Of a stretch of DNA of 64,000 bases, positions 41,146-48,410 are shown piece after piece. Position 1 is the first letter of the stretch, and every line of letters starts with the position of its first letter. Source of the stretch: Ardenticatenaceae bacterium (GTDB lineage Bacteria; Chloroflexota; Anaerolineae; Promineifilales; Promineifilaceae); the NCBI GenBank assembly GCA_020634455.1, contig JACKBQ010000001.1, positions 3,782,001 to 3,846,000 of the forward strand. Reading direction: 5' to 3'. The notes below the pieces were generated by a model. The model was not told the origin of the DNA. It was given only the letters and a program-made list of their open reading frames with translations, and did no database searches. The position numbers were made by a program, and so were the translations under genes.

Positions 41146-42028
41146 ACATCACTCGCCCGACGAGATTTTGCAGCGGCTGGAATGGCGCGTTATCCGGCGG
41201 CTCGATGGCCTGTTGCAGGGGGATTATCGCACCCTGTTTTACGGTACGGGCATCGACTTTGCCGACATTCGCGAATACCAGGCGAACGACGATATCCGCC
41301 ACATTGATTGGAACGTGACGGCGCGCATGGACAGTCCGTACGTGCGCCAATTTGTGGAAGACCGCGACGTGACGGCCTGGTTTTTGCTCGATTTAAGCCC
41401 GTCGATGGGCTTTGGCCCGGCGGCACGACCCAAACAGCTGGTATTGACGGAGTACGTGGCCACCCTGGCTCGCCTGCTGATTCGGAGCGGCAATCGGGTA
41501 GGCGCTATTTTATACAACCGCCAGATCGAGCAGACGATTCCGCCGCGCGGCAGCCGCAACCAGGTGCTGCGCCTCATGCGCTCGATTTTGTGCCAGCCGG
41601 GGGAAGCCAGCGGCCACGCCACCAATTTGACGCAGCTTTTGGAGGCGGGGCTTAATACATTCAAACGGCGCTCGCTGGTGTTTGTGATTTCCGATTTTAT
41701 TAGCGAACCGGGCTGGGAACGGCCGTTACACCTCCTCAATCGCCGCCATGAACTGGTAGGCATCCGCCTGTATGACCCGCGCGAAGTAGAGCTGCCGGAC
41801 GCAGGCATGATTGTGGTGGAAGACGCCGAGACGGGCGAGCAGCTGCTGGTAGATACAGGCCATCCCGAATTCCGCCGCCGCTTTTTTGCCGCCGCCGAGC
41901 GGCGCGAAGAAGAACTGAAAACCACCCTCAAGCGGGCGGGTGTGGATCTGTTTGGCATCTCCACCGAAGAGGATTTGGTGGGGGCGATTGTGCGCATGGC
42001 CAGCCTGCGCAAAAGGCGGCGGCGATGA
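41114..42028 (+). CDS. DUF58 domain protein
   Basis: A 304-residue DUF58 protein with YGTGIDFADIREYQANDDIRHIDW and TAWFLLDLSPSMGFG, in which the degenerate VWA-like DLSPSM occupies the metal-site position. Such proteins accompany MoxR ATPases and VWA membrane proteins. Their exact role is unknown, possibly envelope stress or assembly of surface complexes. The ATG at 41114 lies inside the MoxR gene end (32-base overlap) and the stop overlaps the next start by four bases (ATGA), so all are translationally coupled. No membrane helix is visible. Confidence 0.9.
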   Translation: MSVPTADPTLKHHSPDEILQRLEWRVIRRLDGLLQGDYRTLFYGTGIDFADIREYQANDDIRHIDWNVTARMDSPYVRQFVEDRDVTAWFLLDLSPSMGFGPAARPKQLVLTEYVATLARLLIRSGNRVGAILYNRQIEQTIPPRGSRNQVLRLMRSILCQPGEASGHATNLTQLLEAGLNTFKRRSLVFVISDFISEPGWERPLHLLNRRHELVGIRLYDPREVELPDAGMIVVEDAETGEQLLVDTGHPEFRRRFFAAAERREEELKTTLKRAGVDLFGISTEEDLVGAIVRMASLRKRRRR

Positions 42029-43029
42029 CCTTTATTTGGCCGATCATGCTGCTTTCGCTGCTACTCATGCCGCTGCTGGTTTGGGTTTACCTGCGGCAGG
42101 TGAAGTTGCGCGACCGGGGAACGGCCGTTCTCGGACCGTTGGGCATTGTGCGTGGTGGGGATGGAACGGCCGTAGGCCGCCGTCGCCATTGGCCCCCAGC
42201 GTTGTTTGCGGTGGGGCTGACGCTGCTGTTGTTTAGCCTCTCCCGCCCGGAGCTGCCCGTGAGCCTGCCCCGCATCGAGGGCACCGTCATTTTGGCGTTT
42301 GACGTTTCCAGCAGCATGTTGGCTGAGGATTTGGAGCCAAGTCGCATCGAGGCAGCCAAAGAGGCGGCGCGGGTGTTTGTAGAAAACCAGCCCAGCACCA
42401 TTCGTGTGGGCGTGGTGGCGTTTAGCAACGGCGGCCTGGTGGTGCAGCCACCCACCGACGTGCAGGCGGACGTGTTGGCCACAATTGATCGCCTGACGCC
42501 GCAGGGTGGCACCTCGCTGGGGCAGGGCATTTTTACCGCGCTCAACGCCATCGCGGGGCAGGCCATCGTGCTGGATGAGGCCGCGCTGGAAGAAGGCAAT
42601 CTGGCCGACAGCGTGGCGGCGCTGCAAATTGACGACTTTTCCTCGGCGGTGATTGTGCTGCTGTCCGACGGCGAAAACACGGAGTTCCCCGAACCGCTGG
42701 ACATTGCCCAGATTGCCGCCGAGGCGGGTGTGCGGGTGTACACGGTGGGCATCGGCAGCCCGGAAGGGGCGCAGCTGGAGCTGGACGGCTTTAGCGTGGT
42801 GACGCAGTTGAACGAGGCGACGTTGCAGGAAATTGCCAGTCTGACAAACGGCCGTTACTACTTTGCCACCGATGAAGAGGAGCTGCGTGACATTTACCAG
42901 AACATTGATTTGCAATTAACGATTCGCGGCGAAAGCATGGAAGTGACCTCGATTTTGGCCGGGATTAGCCTGGTGTTTATGCTGGTCAGCGGGGCGCTGT
43001 CGCTGCTTTGGTTTGGGCGGGTTCCATGA
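42025..43029 (+). CDS. VWA-domain membrane protein (BatA/BatB-like)
   Basis: The 334-residue protein has an N-terminal membrane helix (FIWPIMLLSLLLMPLLVWVYL) and a second one near residue 60. A von Willebrand A domain follows with an intact MIDAS motif FDVSSSM (DxSxS, about 93), GGTSLGQGIF and VLLSDGENTE. A C-terminal helix (ILAGISLVFMLVSGALSLLWF) completes it. This is the BatA/BatB layout. The domain faces outside and binds Mg to recognise partners. It is coupled to DUF58 by a 4-base overlap. Four ACGGCCGT octamers fall in or next to it, three of them confirmed inside the gene. Confidence 0.9.
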   Translation: MTFIWPIMLLSLLLMPLLVWVYLRQVKLRDRGTAVLGPLGIVRGGDGTAVGRRRHWPPALFAVGLTLLLFSLSRPELPVSLPRIEGTVILAFDVSSSMLAEDLEPSRIEAAKEAARVFVENQPSTIRVGVVAFSNGGLVVQPPTDVQADVLATIDRLTPQGGTSLGQGIFTALNAIAGQAIVLDEAALEEGNLADSVAALQIDDFSSAVIVLLSDGENTEFPEPLDIAQIAAEAGVRVYTVGIGSPEGAQLELDGFSVVTQLNEATLQEIASLTNGRYYFATDEEELRDIYQNIDLQLTIRGESMEVTSILAGISLVFMLVSGALSLLWFGRVP

Positions 43030-43050
43030 TTTTTAGATGTACTCTCGCTC

Positions 43051-43101
43051 TGGCCGGTCTTTTGACCGAGCCAGAATGTGGCACGGTCTGGAGACCGGCC
43101 A
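43051..43101. repeat. inverted-repeat element, GGCCGGTCTTTTGACCG family
   Basis: TGGCCGGTCTTTTGACCG and CGGTCTGGAGACCGGCCA are the arms. It separates the two VWA genes, the only wide gap in the operon. Confidence 0.7.
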
Positions 43102-43120
43102 CAGCCCTTTGGTGGGTGTT

Positions 43121-44209
43121 ATGAATTTTCTCTGGCCCTGGTTACTGCTATTTTTGCTCATCATTCCGCTGAGCATCGCCATTTACATTTGGATGTTGCG
43201 ACGGCGGCGCAAGTTTGCCGTGCGCTACTCCAGCCTGTCGCTGATTCGTGAGGCGCTGCCCAAGAGTGCCCGGTGGCGGCAGCATCTGCCGTTTGCCCTC
43301 TTTTTGCTGGGGCTGACCGGGCTGATTGGGGCGTTTGCCCGGCCGGTGGCCGAAGTGGAGGTGCCGCTCAGCCGCACGACGATCATTTTGGCGCTGGATA
43401 TTTCGCGCAGCATGTGTGCCACGGATGTAGAGCCAAACCGCCTTACTGTGGCCCAGGATGCGGCGCTGGCCTTTGTGGAAGAGCAGGCGGACGGTACGCA
43501 AATTGGTCTAGTGGCCTTTGCGGGGTTTGCCGAACTGGTGGTGCCGCCGACGAACGACAAAGAGGTCTTGCGCGATGCCATCGCCAGCCTGACGACCTCG
43601 CTGGGCACGGCGATTGGTAGCGCGACGTTGAAGGCGATTGATGCGATTTCTGAGGTGAATACGGCCGTTCCCCCCAGCGGCGTCAATCTGCAAACCGACG
43701 ATACGGTCACCGAGCTGGCCGAAACATACCAGCCGGACATCATCGTCCTGCTGACCGACGGGGCCAACAGCCAGGGGCCGCTGCCGCTGGATGCGGCCCA
43801 GCAAGCTGCCGATCGGCAGGTGCGCGTCTACACCATTGGCTTTGGCACGGATGAGATTCCCGAGATGGTTTGCACGCAGGCGCAGCTGGGCGGCGATGCG
43901 TTTAACGGGGGCTTTGGCGGCGGCTTCGGTGGAGGGTTTGGCGGTGGTTTCGGTGGTGGGGGCGGTGGCAATTTCCGCCGCTTCCTGGTGATTGACGAGG
44001 AGACGCTGCAAGGCGTGGCCGATCTGACTGGCGGTGAATATTACCGCGCTGAGAGCGCCGAACAGCTTCTGGACGTCTTCGAGGAGCTGCCGACGCAAAT
44101 TATTTTGCAGAAAGAAGCGATTGAGATCAGCGTCTTTTTTGTGCTGGCGGCGGTGGTGTTGCTGGGAACGGCCGTTTTCCTCTCCCTTAAATGGCGGCGC
44201 TATCCGTAG
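43121..44209 (+). CDS. VWA-domain membrane protein with glycine-rich loop
   Basis: A 362-residue paralogue of the preceding gene: N-terminal helix (FLWPWLLLFLLIIPLSIAIYIW), VWA domain with MIDAS LDISRSM (about 93), GTAIGSATLKAIDAI and VLLTDGANSQG, and a C-terminal helix (IEISVFFVLAAVVLLGTAVFL). Unusual is a glycine/phenylalanine-rich insertion near residues 265-288 (repeats of GGGFGGGF), placed late in the VWA domain after QAQLGGDAFNG. Such flexible loops may mediate surface association. The ATG at 43121 has a weak GGTGGG upstream. Confidence 0.87.
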   Translation: MNFLWPWLLLFLLIIPLSIAIYIWMLRRRRKFAVRYSSLSLIREALPKSARWRQHLPFALFLLGLTGLIGAFARPVAEVEVPLSRTTIILALDISRSMCATDVEPNRLTVAQDAALAFVEEQADGTQIGLVAFAGFAELVVPPTNDKEVLRDAIASLTTSLGTAIGSATLKAIDAISEVNTAVPPSGVNLQTDDTVTELAETYQPDIIVLLTDGANSQGPLPLDAAQQAADRQVRVYTIGFGTDEIPEMVCTQAQLGGDAFNGGFGGGFGGGFGGGFGGGGGGNFRRFLVIDEETLQGVADLTGGEYYRAESAEQLLDVFEELPTQIILQKEAIEISVFFVLAAVVLLGTAVFLSLKWRRYP

Positions 44210-44258
44210 CAACAACGAATTGGAGTAACAAACGAATTTTTCTGTTGCCAGAGGGCGG

Positions 44259-44287
44259 TTACAAAACAAAAATCCTTTTGGTATAAT
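44259..44287 (+). promoter_or_regulatory. promoter, -35 TTACAA, 17-base spacer, -10 TATAAT
   Basis: TTACAA at 44259-44264 and TATAAT at 44282-44287 have the ideal 17-base spacing. It should start transcription near 44295, about 30 bases before the DUF6883 gene. This is the clearest sigma-70 promoter in the window. Confidence 0.75.
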
Positions 44288-44322
44288 GTGCTAGATTTAC
44301 CAACGAATCTGTGTGAAATGGC

Positions 44323-44661
44323 ATGAACTTACCCAATCGTGACAAAGCATTTGTCCCCGCTGCTAAATTGCACGACTACTTGTTATCAGTTTCGCACTCC
44401 GTGGGGCGAAGCAAAGCAAAATTTTTCCGCCGATTTGGGTTTGATGAAGACAGTGCAAGCTTGCTTGAGGAAGGACTCGTATCAATTGCCCAAACAGAAG
44501 AGGTGGTGACAAAAATGACAACGCCGTTTGGCACAAAATATACGATTGACGGCGCTTTGATGACGCCTCGCGGTTTGTCTGTAAATATTCGCACTGTTTG
44601 GATTGTTGAAGAAAATGAAGCTGAACCAAGATTTGTGACGGCATATCCGCGTCCAAAATAA
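44323..44661 (+). CDS. DUF6883 protein, possible toxin of a two-gene module
   Basis: A 112-residue protein with LPNRDKAFVPAAKLHDYLLS, HSVGRSKAKFFRRFGF and YTIDGALMTPRGLSVNIRTVWIVEE. This is the pattern of DUF6883, a small domain also seen at the ends of polymorphic toxins. The next gene encodes a DUF4926-like protein, a pairing I associate with two-gene modules of toxin-antitoxin type. A consensus promoter lies 36 bases upstream; there is no strong ribosome binding site before the ATG. AT-rich codon use suggests transfer. Toxicity is only inference. Confidence 0.7.
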   Translation: MNLPNRDKAFVPAAKLHDYLLSVSHSVGRSKAKFFRRFGFDEDSASLLEEGLVSIAQTEEVVTKMTTPFGTKYTIDGALMTPRGLSVNIRTVWIVEENEAEPRFVTAYPRPK

Positions 44662-44679
44662 TCAAGCCGAGGTAATGTG

Positions 44680-44910
44680 ATGATAAATGAACTAGATACG
44701 GTCGTTCTGTCACATGACGTAGAAGAACATGGGCTGCAGCAAGGGGATATTGGCGCGGTTGTGCATGTTTACCAGGATGCAGCAGCCTATGAAGTTGAGT
44801 TTGTTACGGGGGAAGGGGATACTGTTGCCGTGTTAACTTTGACGGCAGATGATATTCGCCCTATGAACGAACGTGAGATTCTTCATGTTCGTGAACTTCT
44901 TGTTGCCTAA
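44680..44910 (+). CDS. DUF4926-like small protein, possible antitoxin/immunity partner
   Basis: A 76-residue protein beginning MINELDTVVLSHDVEEHGLQQ followed by GDIGAVVHVYQDAAAYEVEFV and TLTADDIRPM, the small SH3-like beta barrel of DUF4926. GAGG seven bases before ATG 44680 fixes the start. It follows the DUF6883 gene by 18 bases under the same promoter and is probably its partner. The next gene begins directly after its stop codon. Confidence 0.75.
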   Translation: MINELDTVVLSHDVEEHGLQQGDIGAVVHVYQDAAAYEVEFVTGEGDTVAVLTLTADDIRPMNEREILHVRELLVA

Positions 44911-45918
44911 TTGAGACCATACGAAGAACTGACATTAAAAGCGAAGCTGCGGCGGCTGCGGGGGTTGGCGGTGGATGCGCTGCGGCAGTTTGGCGTTACG
45001 GCCGTTTCCCTCAAACTCATCGGTACAGACACTAACCTCATCTACCGCGTGCGCACAGAGGACGGGCGGCAGTTTGCCTTGCGTATAGCCAATCCGAACT
45101 GGCGCGGGGTGGATACGGCCGTATCCGAAGCCCTCTGGCTCGATGCCCTGGCCCGCGACACCGACATCCCCGTGCCGCAAATGCTGCGCACGCCAGCCGG
45201 GGACGCGGTTGTGTTTCCCCAGGCGGCGGGCGCACCGACGGATCGCCACGCCGTGTTGATGAGCTGGCTGCCCGGCGTGCTGCTAGGCAAGCGGCTGACC
45301 GCCAAAAACATCACCAAAATGGGCGAACTGTTTGCCAAACTGCACCAGCACGGGGCCAATTGGCAGCCACCTGCTGGCTTTACCACCAAAAAGTTTGACC
45401 AATATCTTTCGCGTGGCGAGGAAAACGCGCTGTTTGCCGAGGCCAGTCTGGCGGTGTACGATGCCCAAACGGAAACCACGCTGCGCCAGATGAGCGAGGC
45501 GGTGAGCCAAACCTACGCCGCGCTTGACCCGGCCGATTTGCGCGTCATCCACTGCGATTTGTGGCACGACAACATCAAAATCCACCGGGGGCAGCTCTAC
45601 CCGTTTGATTTTGAGGACACCATTTGGGGCTACCGCCTGCACGACATGGCGATGGCGCTGCTGGATTTGTACGAGGACGTGGGCGATCCGGCGGCGTATG
45701 ACCGGCTTTTAGCGGCGTTCCGCACCGGATACGAGGCCTATTTGCCTTGGCCCGACGGCGAGATGGAACTGCTGATGTTCGGTCGGCTGCTGTGGAAGAC
45801 GAACTGGATTGCTCGTTTTTGGCCAGAGGGTTTGGTGAAAACGGCCGTTTTCCACACCCACCTCTACACCCACTACCGCCAAACCGGGGAACTCCTCCCA
45901 CCCAAGCTACCCCGCTAA
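44911..45918 (+). CDS. aminoglycoside phosphotransferase (APH) family kinase
   Basis: The 335-residue protein has the APH/choline-kinase fold: nucleotide-lobe KLIGTDTNLIYRVRTEDGRQFALRI, catalytic HCDLWHDNI (HxDxxxxN, about 214) and metal-binding FDFEDT (about 232). Such enzymes phosphorylate small hydroxyl substrates such as homoserine, fructosamine or choline; real aminoglycoside kinases are a minority. The TTG start at 44911 lies directly after the preceding stop and there is no clear ribosome binding site, so translational coupling or a later start is possible. Substrate unknown. Confidence 0.83.
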   Translation: MRPYEELTLKAKLRRLRGLAVDALRQFGVTAVSLKLIGTDTNLIYRVRTEDGRQFALRIANPNWRGVDTAVSEALWLDALARDTDIPVPQMLRTPAGDAVVFPQAAGAPTDRHAVLMSWLPGVLLGKRLTAKNITKMGELFAKLHQHGANWQPPAGFTTKKFDQYLSRGEENALFAEASLAVYDAQTETTLRQMSEAVSQTYAALDPADLRVIHCDLWHDNIKIHRGQLYPFDFEDTIWGYRLHDMAMALLDLYEDVGDPAAYDRLLAAFRTGYEAYLPWPDGEMELLMFGRLLWKTNWIARFWPEGLVKTAVFHTHLYTHYRQTGELLPPKLPR

Positions 45919-45923
45919 TTTTT

Positions 45924-45985
45924 TCACCGCAGAGGGCGCGGAAGTCGCGGAGAAAAACCTCTTTTTCCTCTGTGTTCTCTGTGGC
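45924..45985. repeat. inverted-repeat element, CACAGAG family
   Basis: CACCGCAGAGGGCGCGGAAG at the left and TCCTCTGTGTTCTCTGTGG at the right, with AAAAACC-TCTTTTT between. It separates two convergent genes and could end both transcripts. Confidence 0.65.
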
Positions 45986-45988
45986 CAA

Positions 45989-47140
45989 TTAAAGCGGATA
46001 ACGGCCGTACTCCTCCACCGCGTCCACCATCGCCAGCACGTTTTCCGGGGGCACGTCGTTCATGATGGTGTGGACCGAGGCCAGCAGGTAGCCGCCGCCT
46101 GGACCGAGCGCCTCGATGACGCGCTTCACCTCGCGGCGCACGTCGTCTGGCGTGCCGAAGGGCAGTACCCGATGCGTGTCAATCCCGCCGCAGAACGCTA
46201 TTTTGCGGCCAAAGCGCCGCTTCAGCTCCGCCAATTCAGACATGCGCCCGGCCGATGTTTGAATTGGATTCAGAATGTCCACACCCATCTCTACCAAATC
46301 GTCAATCAGCGGAAACACGTCGCCGTCGGTGTGGAACAGCACTTTGGCCTTGGTGCGCGCTTTGATGAAGGCGATGTACTCCGCGTGGAATGGCTTCACA
46401 AATTCGCGGTACATTTTGGGCGACATCAGCAGGCTGGTTTGCGTGCCCAAATCGTCGCCAATTTTGATGATGTCCACGTTGTCGCCCAGCTCGCGCAGAA
46501 AATGGCCCATTAACTGTTTACAGAGCTCGGTGATTTTAGCCAGCAGCGCTTTGGCAAAGTCCGGCTTTTCCACCATCGCCATCATGAAGGTGTCCATGCG
46601 CTGCATCTGGAAGGCGCGTTCCAGGGGGAAAAGCAGCCACGGCGTGGCCATGATGGCGTACTGGTTTTCGGCCGCCAGGGCAGCGGCTTCGGCGCGCACG
46701 TGGGCGACGCGGCTGTGATCATCCATGTCCGGCCAGTTGAACGCTTCCAAATCGGCGACGGTTTGGGCGTCGGCCAGCGGGTTGATGTGGGGAAACCAGT
46801 CGCCGGGGCTTAGCTCCACCTGGCCGATGCCCCAGGAGTCGATGAAGGGCGTGCCCGGTTCGCGGCTGGCGTTGGCCTGGAAGTTGGCCGCCGGGTGGCG
46901 ATCCAGCACGGGGCGCACGTCGGTGCCCAGGCGTTGGAAGATGGCTTCGGTGGGAACGGCCGTTCCCAACTCCGGCCAATCGTACAAATAGCGATCTTCA
47001 CCCTCCACGCCAAGCAGCGTTTTGAGTTTTTGGTACGTTTTCATCTTGATGCCGGTGGCGTTGCTGACGCCCAAAATGATCGGCACCCGGTCGGGCTCTT
47101 CGTGGTTGATGGCGGCTAAAACGCGCTCACGTGGGGTCAT
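45989..47140 (-). CDS. uroporphyrinogen decarboxylase-family protein
   Basis: The 383-residue protein has the URO-D barrel: MTPRERVLAAINHEEPDRVPI at the start, IKIGDDLGTQTSLLMSPKMYREF, VLFHTDGDVFPLIDDLVEMGVDILNPIQ and AFCGGIDTHRVLPFGTPDDV. True HemE has a longer, Arg-rich N-terminus. This form belongs to the large group related to corrinoid methyltransferases (MtaA/MtbA-like) of unassigned function. A HemE role in haem synthesis is therefore unlikely. AGGAG before ATG 47140 fixes the start; an in-frame upstream ATG is rejected. Confidence 0.85.
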   Translation of the reverse strand: MTPRERVLAAINHEEPDRVPIILGVSNATGIKMKTYQKLKTLLGVEGEDRYLYDWPELGTAVPTEAIFQRLGTDVRPVLDRHPAANFQANASREPGTPFIDSWGIGQVELSPGDWFPHINPLADAQTVADLEAFNWPDMDDHSRVAHVRAEAAALAAENQYAIMATPWLLFPLERAFQMQRMDTFMMAMVEKPDFAKALLAKITELCKQLMGHFLRELGDNVDIIKIGDDLGTQTSLLMSPKMYREFVKPFHAEYIAFIKARTKAKVLFHTDGDVFPLIDDLVEMGVDILNPIQTSAGRMSELAELKRRFGRKIAFCGGIDTHRVLPFGTPDDVRREVKRVIEALGPGGGYLLASVHTIMNDVPPENVLAMVDAVEEYGRYPL

Positions 47141-47251
47141 GGTTACTCCTGGTGGGGTCAATTTTTTAAAATTGACCTACGATTTGGTGGTTTTGCTTTT
47201 GGCGGCTAACATACACATAATCTTAAAAGTGACAACCGTTTTGGAGACAAA

Positions 47252-48259
47252 ATGAGCATCATTCGCCCCGATTTGCCTTTAATTGATTTGCACCGCCATC
47301 TGGATGGCAGCGTGCGGCTGGAAACGATTCTAGACGTTGGTTTGCAGCACAATTTGCCGCTGCCCGCGCGAGATTTGGAAGGATTACGGCCGTTTGTGCA
47401 AGTCACCACCCCCGTTCCCGGCCTGCTCGCCTTTTTGGAAAAATTTGAGTGGATGGTGGGCATTCTGGTGAACTACGACGTGTGTCGCCGCATTGCCTAT
47501 GAAAATGTGCAGGACGCGCAGCGCGAAGGGATTGATTACATCGAACTGCGTTTTAGCCCCATGTTTATGGCCCAGCCGCATGGGTTAGACCCTGCTGGCA
47601 TTGTGGAAGCGGTGGCCGATGGCGTGGCCGCCGGGCAGCGCGATTTTGGCGTGCGCACCAACCTCATCGGCATCATCAGCCGGACGTTTGGGGCGGATAT
47701 GGGCTGGCAAGAGCTGGAGGCGCTATTGAGCCAGCGCGATCATCTGGTGGCGCTGGATTTGGCGGGGGATGAGGTGAATTTCCCCGGTGAGCTGTTTGTA
47801 GAGCATTTTAAGCGGGGGCGCGATGCCGGTTGGGAGATTACGGTTCATGCGGGGGAGGCTGGGGGCAGTACGGCCGTTTGGCAAGCCCTCCGTGAGCTAG
47901 AAGCCAAGCGCATCGGCCACGCCGTGCGCGCCGTGGATGACTCGGCGCTGATGGATTACCTGGCCGAAAACCGCATTGGCGTGGAGATGAACCTGACCAG
48001 CAACGTACAAACCAGCACCGTGCCCGATTACGCCAGCCATCCCCTCAAAACGATGCTGGAACACAACATTTTGGCTACCATCAACAGTGATGACCCCGGC
48101 ATTAGCAATATTGATTTGCCATTTGAATACAAAGTTGCTGTTGAAAAAGCGGGCCTGACTCAGCAGCAAGCCAATCAGGCGCAGCAAAATGCGCTCGATT
48201 TAGCCTACCTTTCACCAGCCGAAAAGGCGGTACTCTTATCTCGCAAACAAGCATCCTGA
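47252..48259 (+). CDS. add: adenosine deaminase
   Basis: A 335-residue metal-dependent deaminase. It starts with the zinc-binding DLHRHLDGSVRLETIL (HxH), and has IELRFSPMFMA, VHAGEAGG, AKRIGHAVRA and INSDDPGI, the later zinc Asp lying in SDDP (TDDP in most). These are the motifs of adenosine deaminase, which converts adenosine to inosine in purine salvage. Some relatives act on N6-methyladenine or adenine, but the HAGE motif and length favour adenosine. GGAG before ATG 47252 fixes the start. Confidence 0.9.
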   Translation: MSIIRPDLPLIDLHRHLDGSVRLETILDVGLQHNLPLPARDLEGLRPFVQVTTPVPGLLAFLEKFEWMVGILVNYDVCRRIAYENVQDAQREGIDYIELRFSPMFMAQPHGLDPAGIVEAVADGVAAGQRDFGVRTNLIGIISRTFGADMGWQELEALLSQRDHLVALDLAGDEVNFPGELFVEHFKRGRDAGWEITVHAGEAGGSTAVWQALRELEAKRIGHAVRAVDDSALMDYLAENRIGVEMNLTSNVQTSTVPDYASHPLKTMLEHNILATINSDDPGISNIDLPFEYKVAVEKAGLTQQQANQAQQNALDLAYLSPAEKAVLLSRKQAS

Positions 48260-48311
48260 CATCGGCATGAAAATGCGGTAATAATAGACAATGTTGGCAG
48301 AAAGAACTGAT

Positions 48312-48357
48312 CCACAGATTACACAGATTTTAGCCGTTAATCTGCGAAATCTGTGGG
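48312..48357. repeat. inverted-repeat element, CACAGATT/AATCTGTG family
   Basis: CCACAGATTACACAGATTTTAG and AATCTGCGAAATCTGTGG are the arms. It resembles the inside of the element at 27629-27708 and the in-gene copy at 59190-59256. Confidence 0.75.
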
Positions 48358-48410
48358 CGATTTTTTGACATAACGTTAATTTCGATAATGTCTAATTAGT
48401 CCCAAAAAGT

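Noticed and set aside
44911..45918. APH-family gene as true aminoglycoside resistance
   Set aside because: The fold is shared by many small-molecule kinases and nothing specific to aminoglycoside kinases was seen; proximity to resistance elements is lacking.
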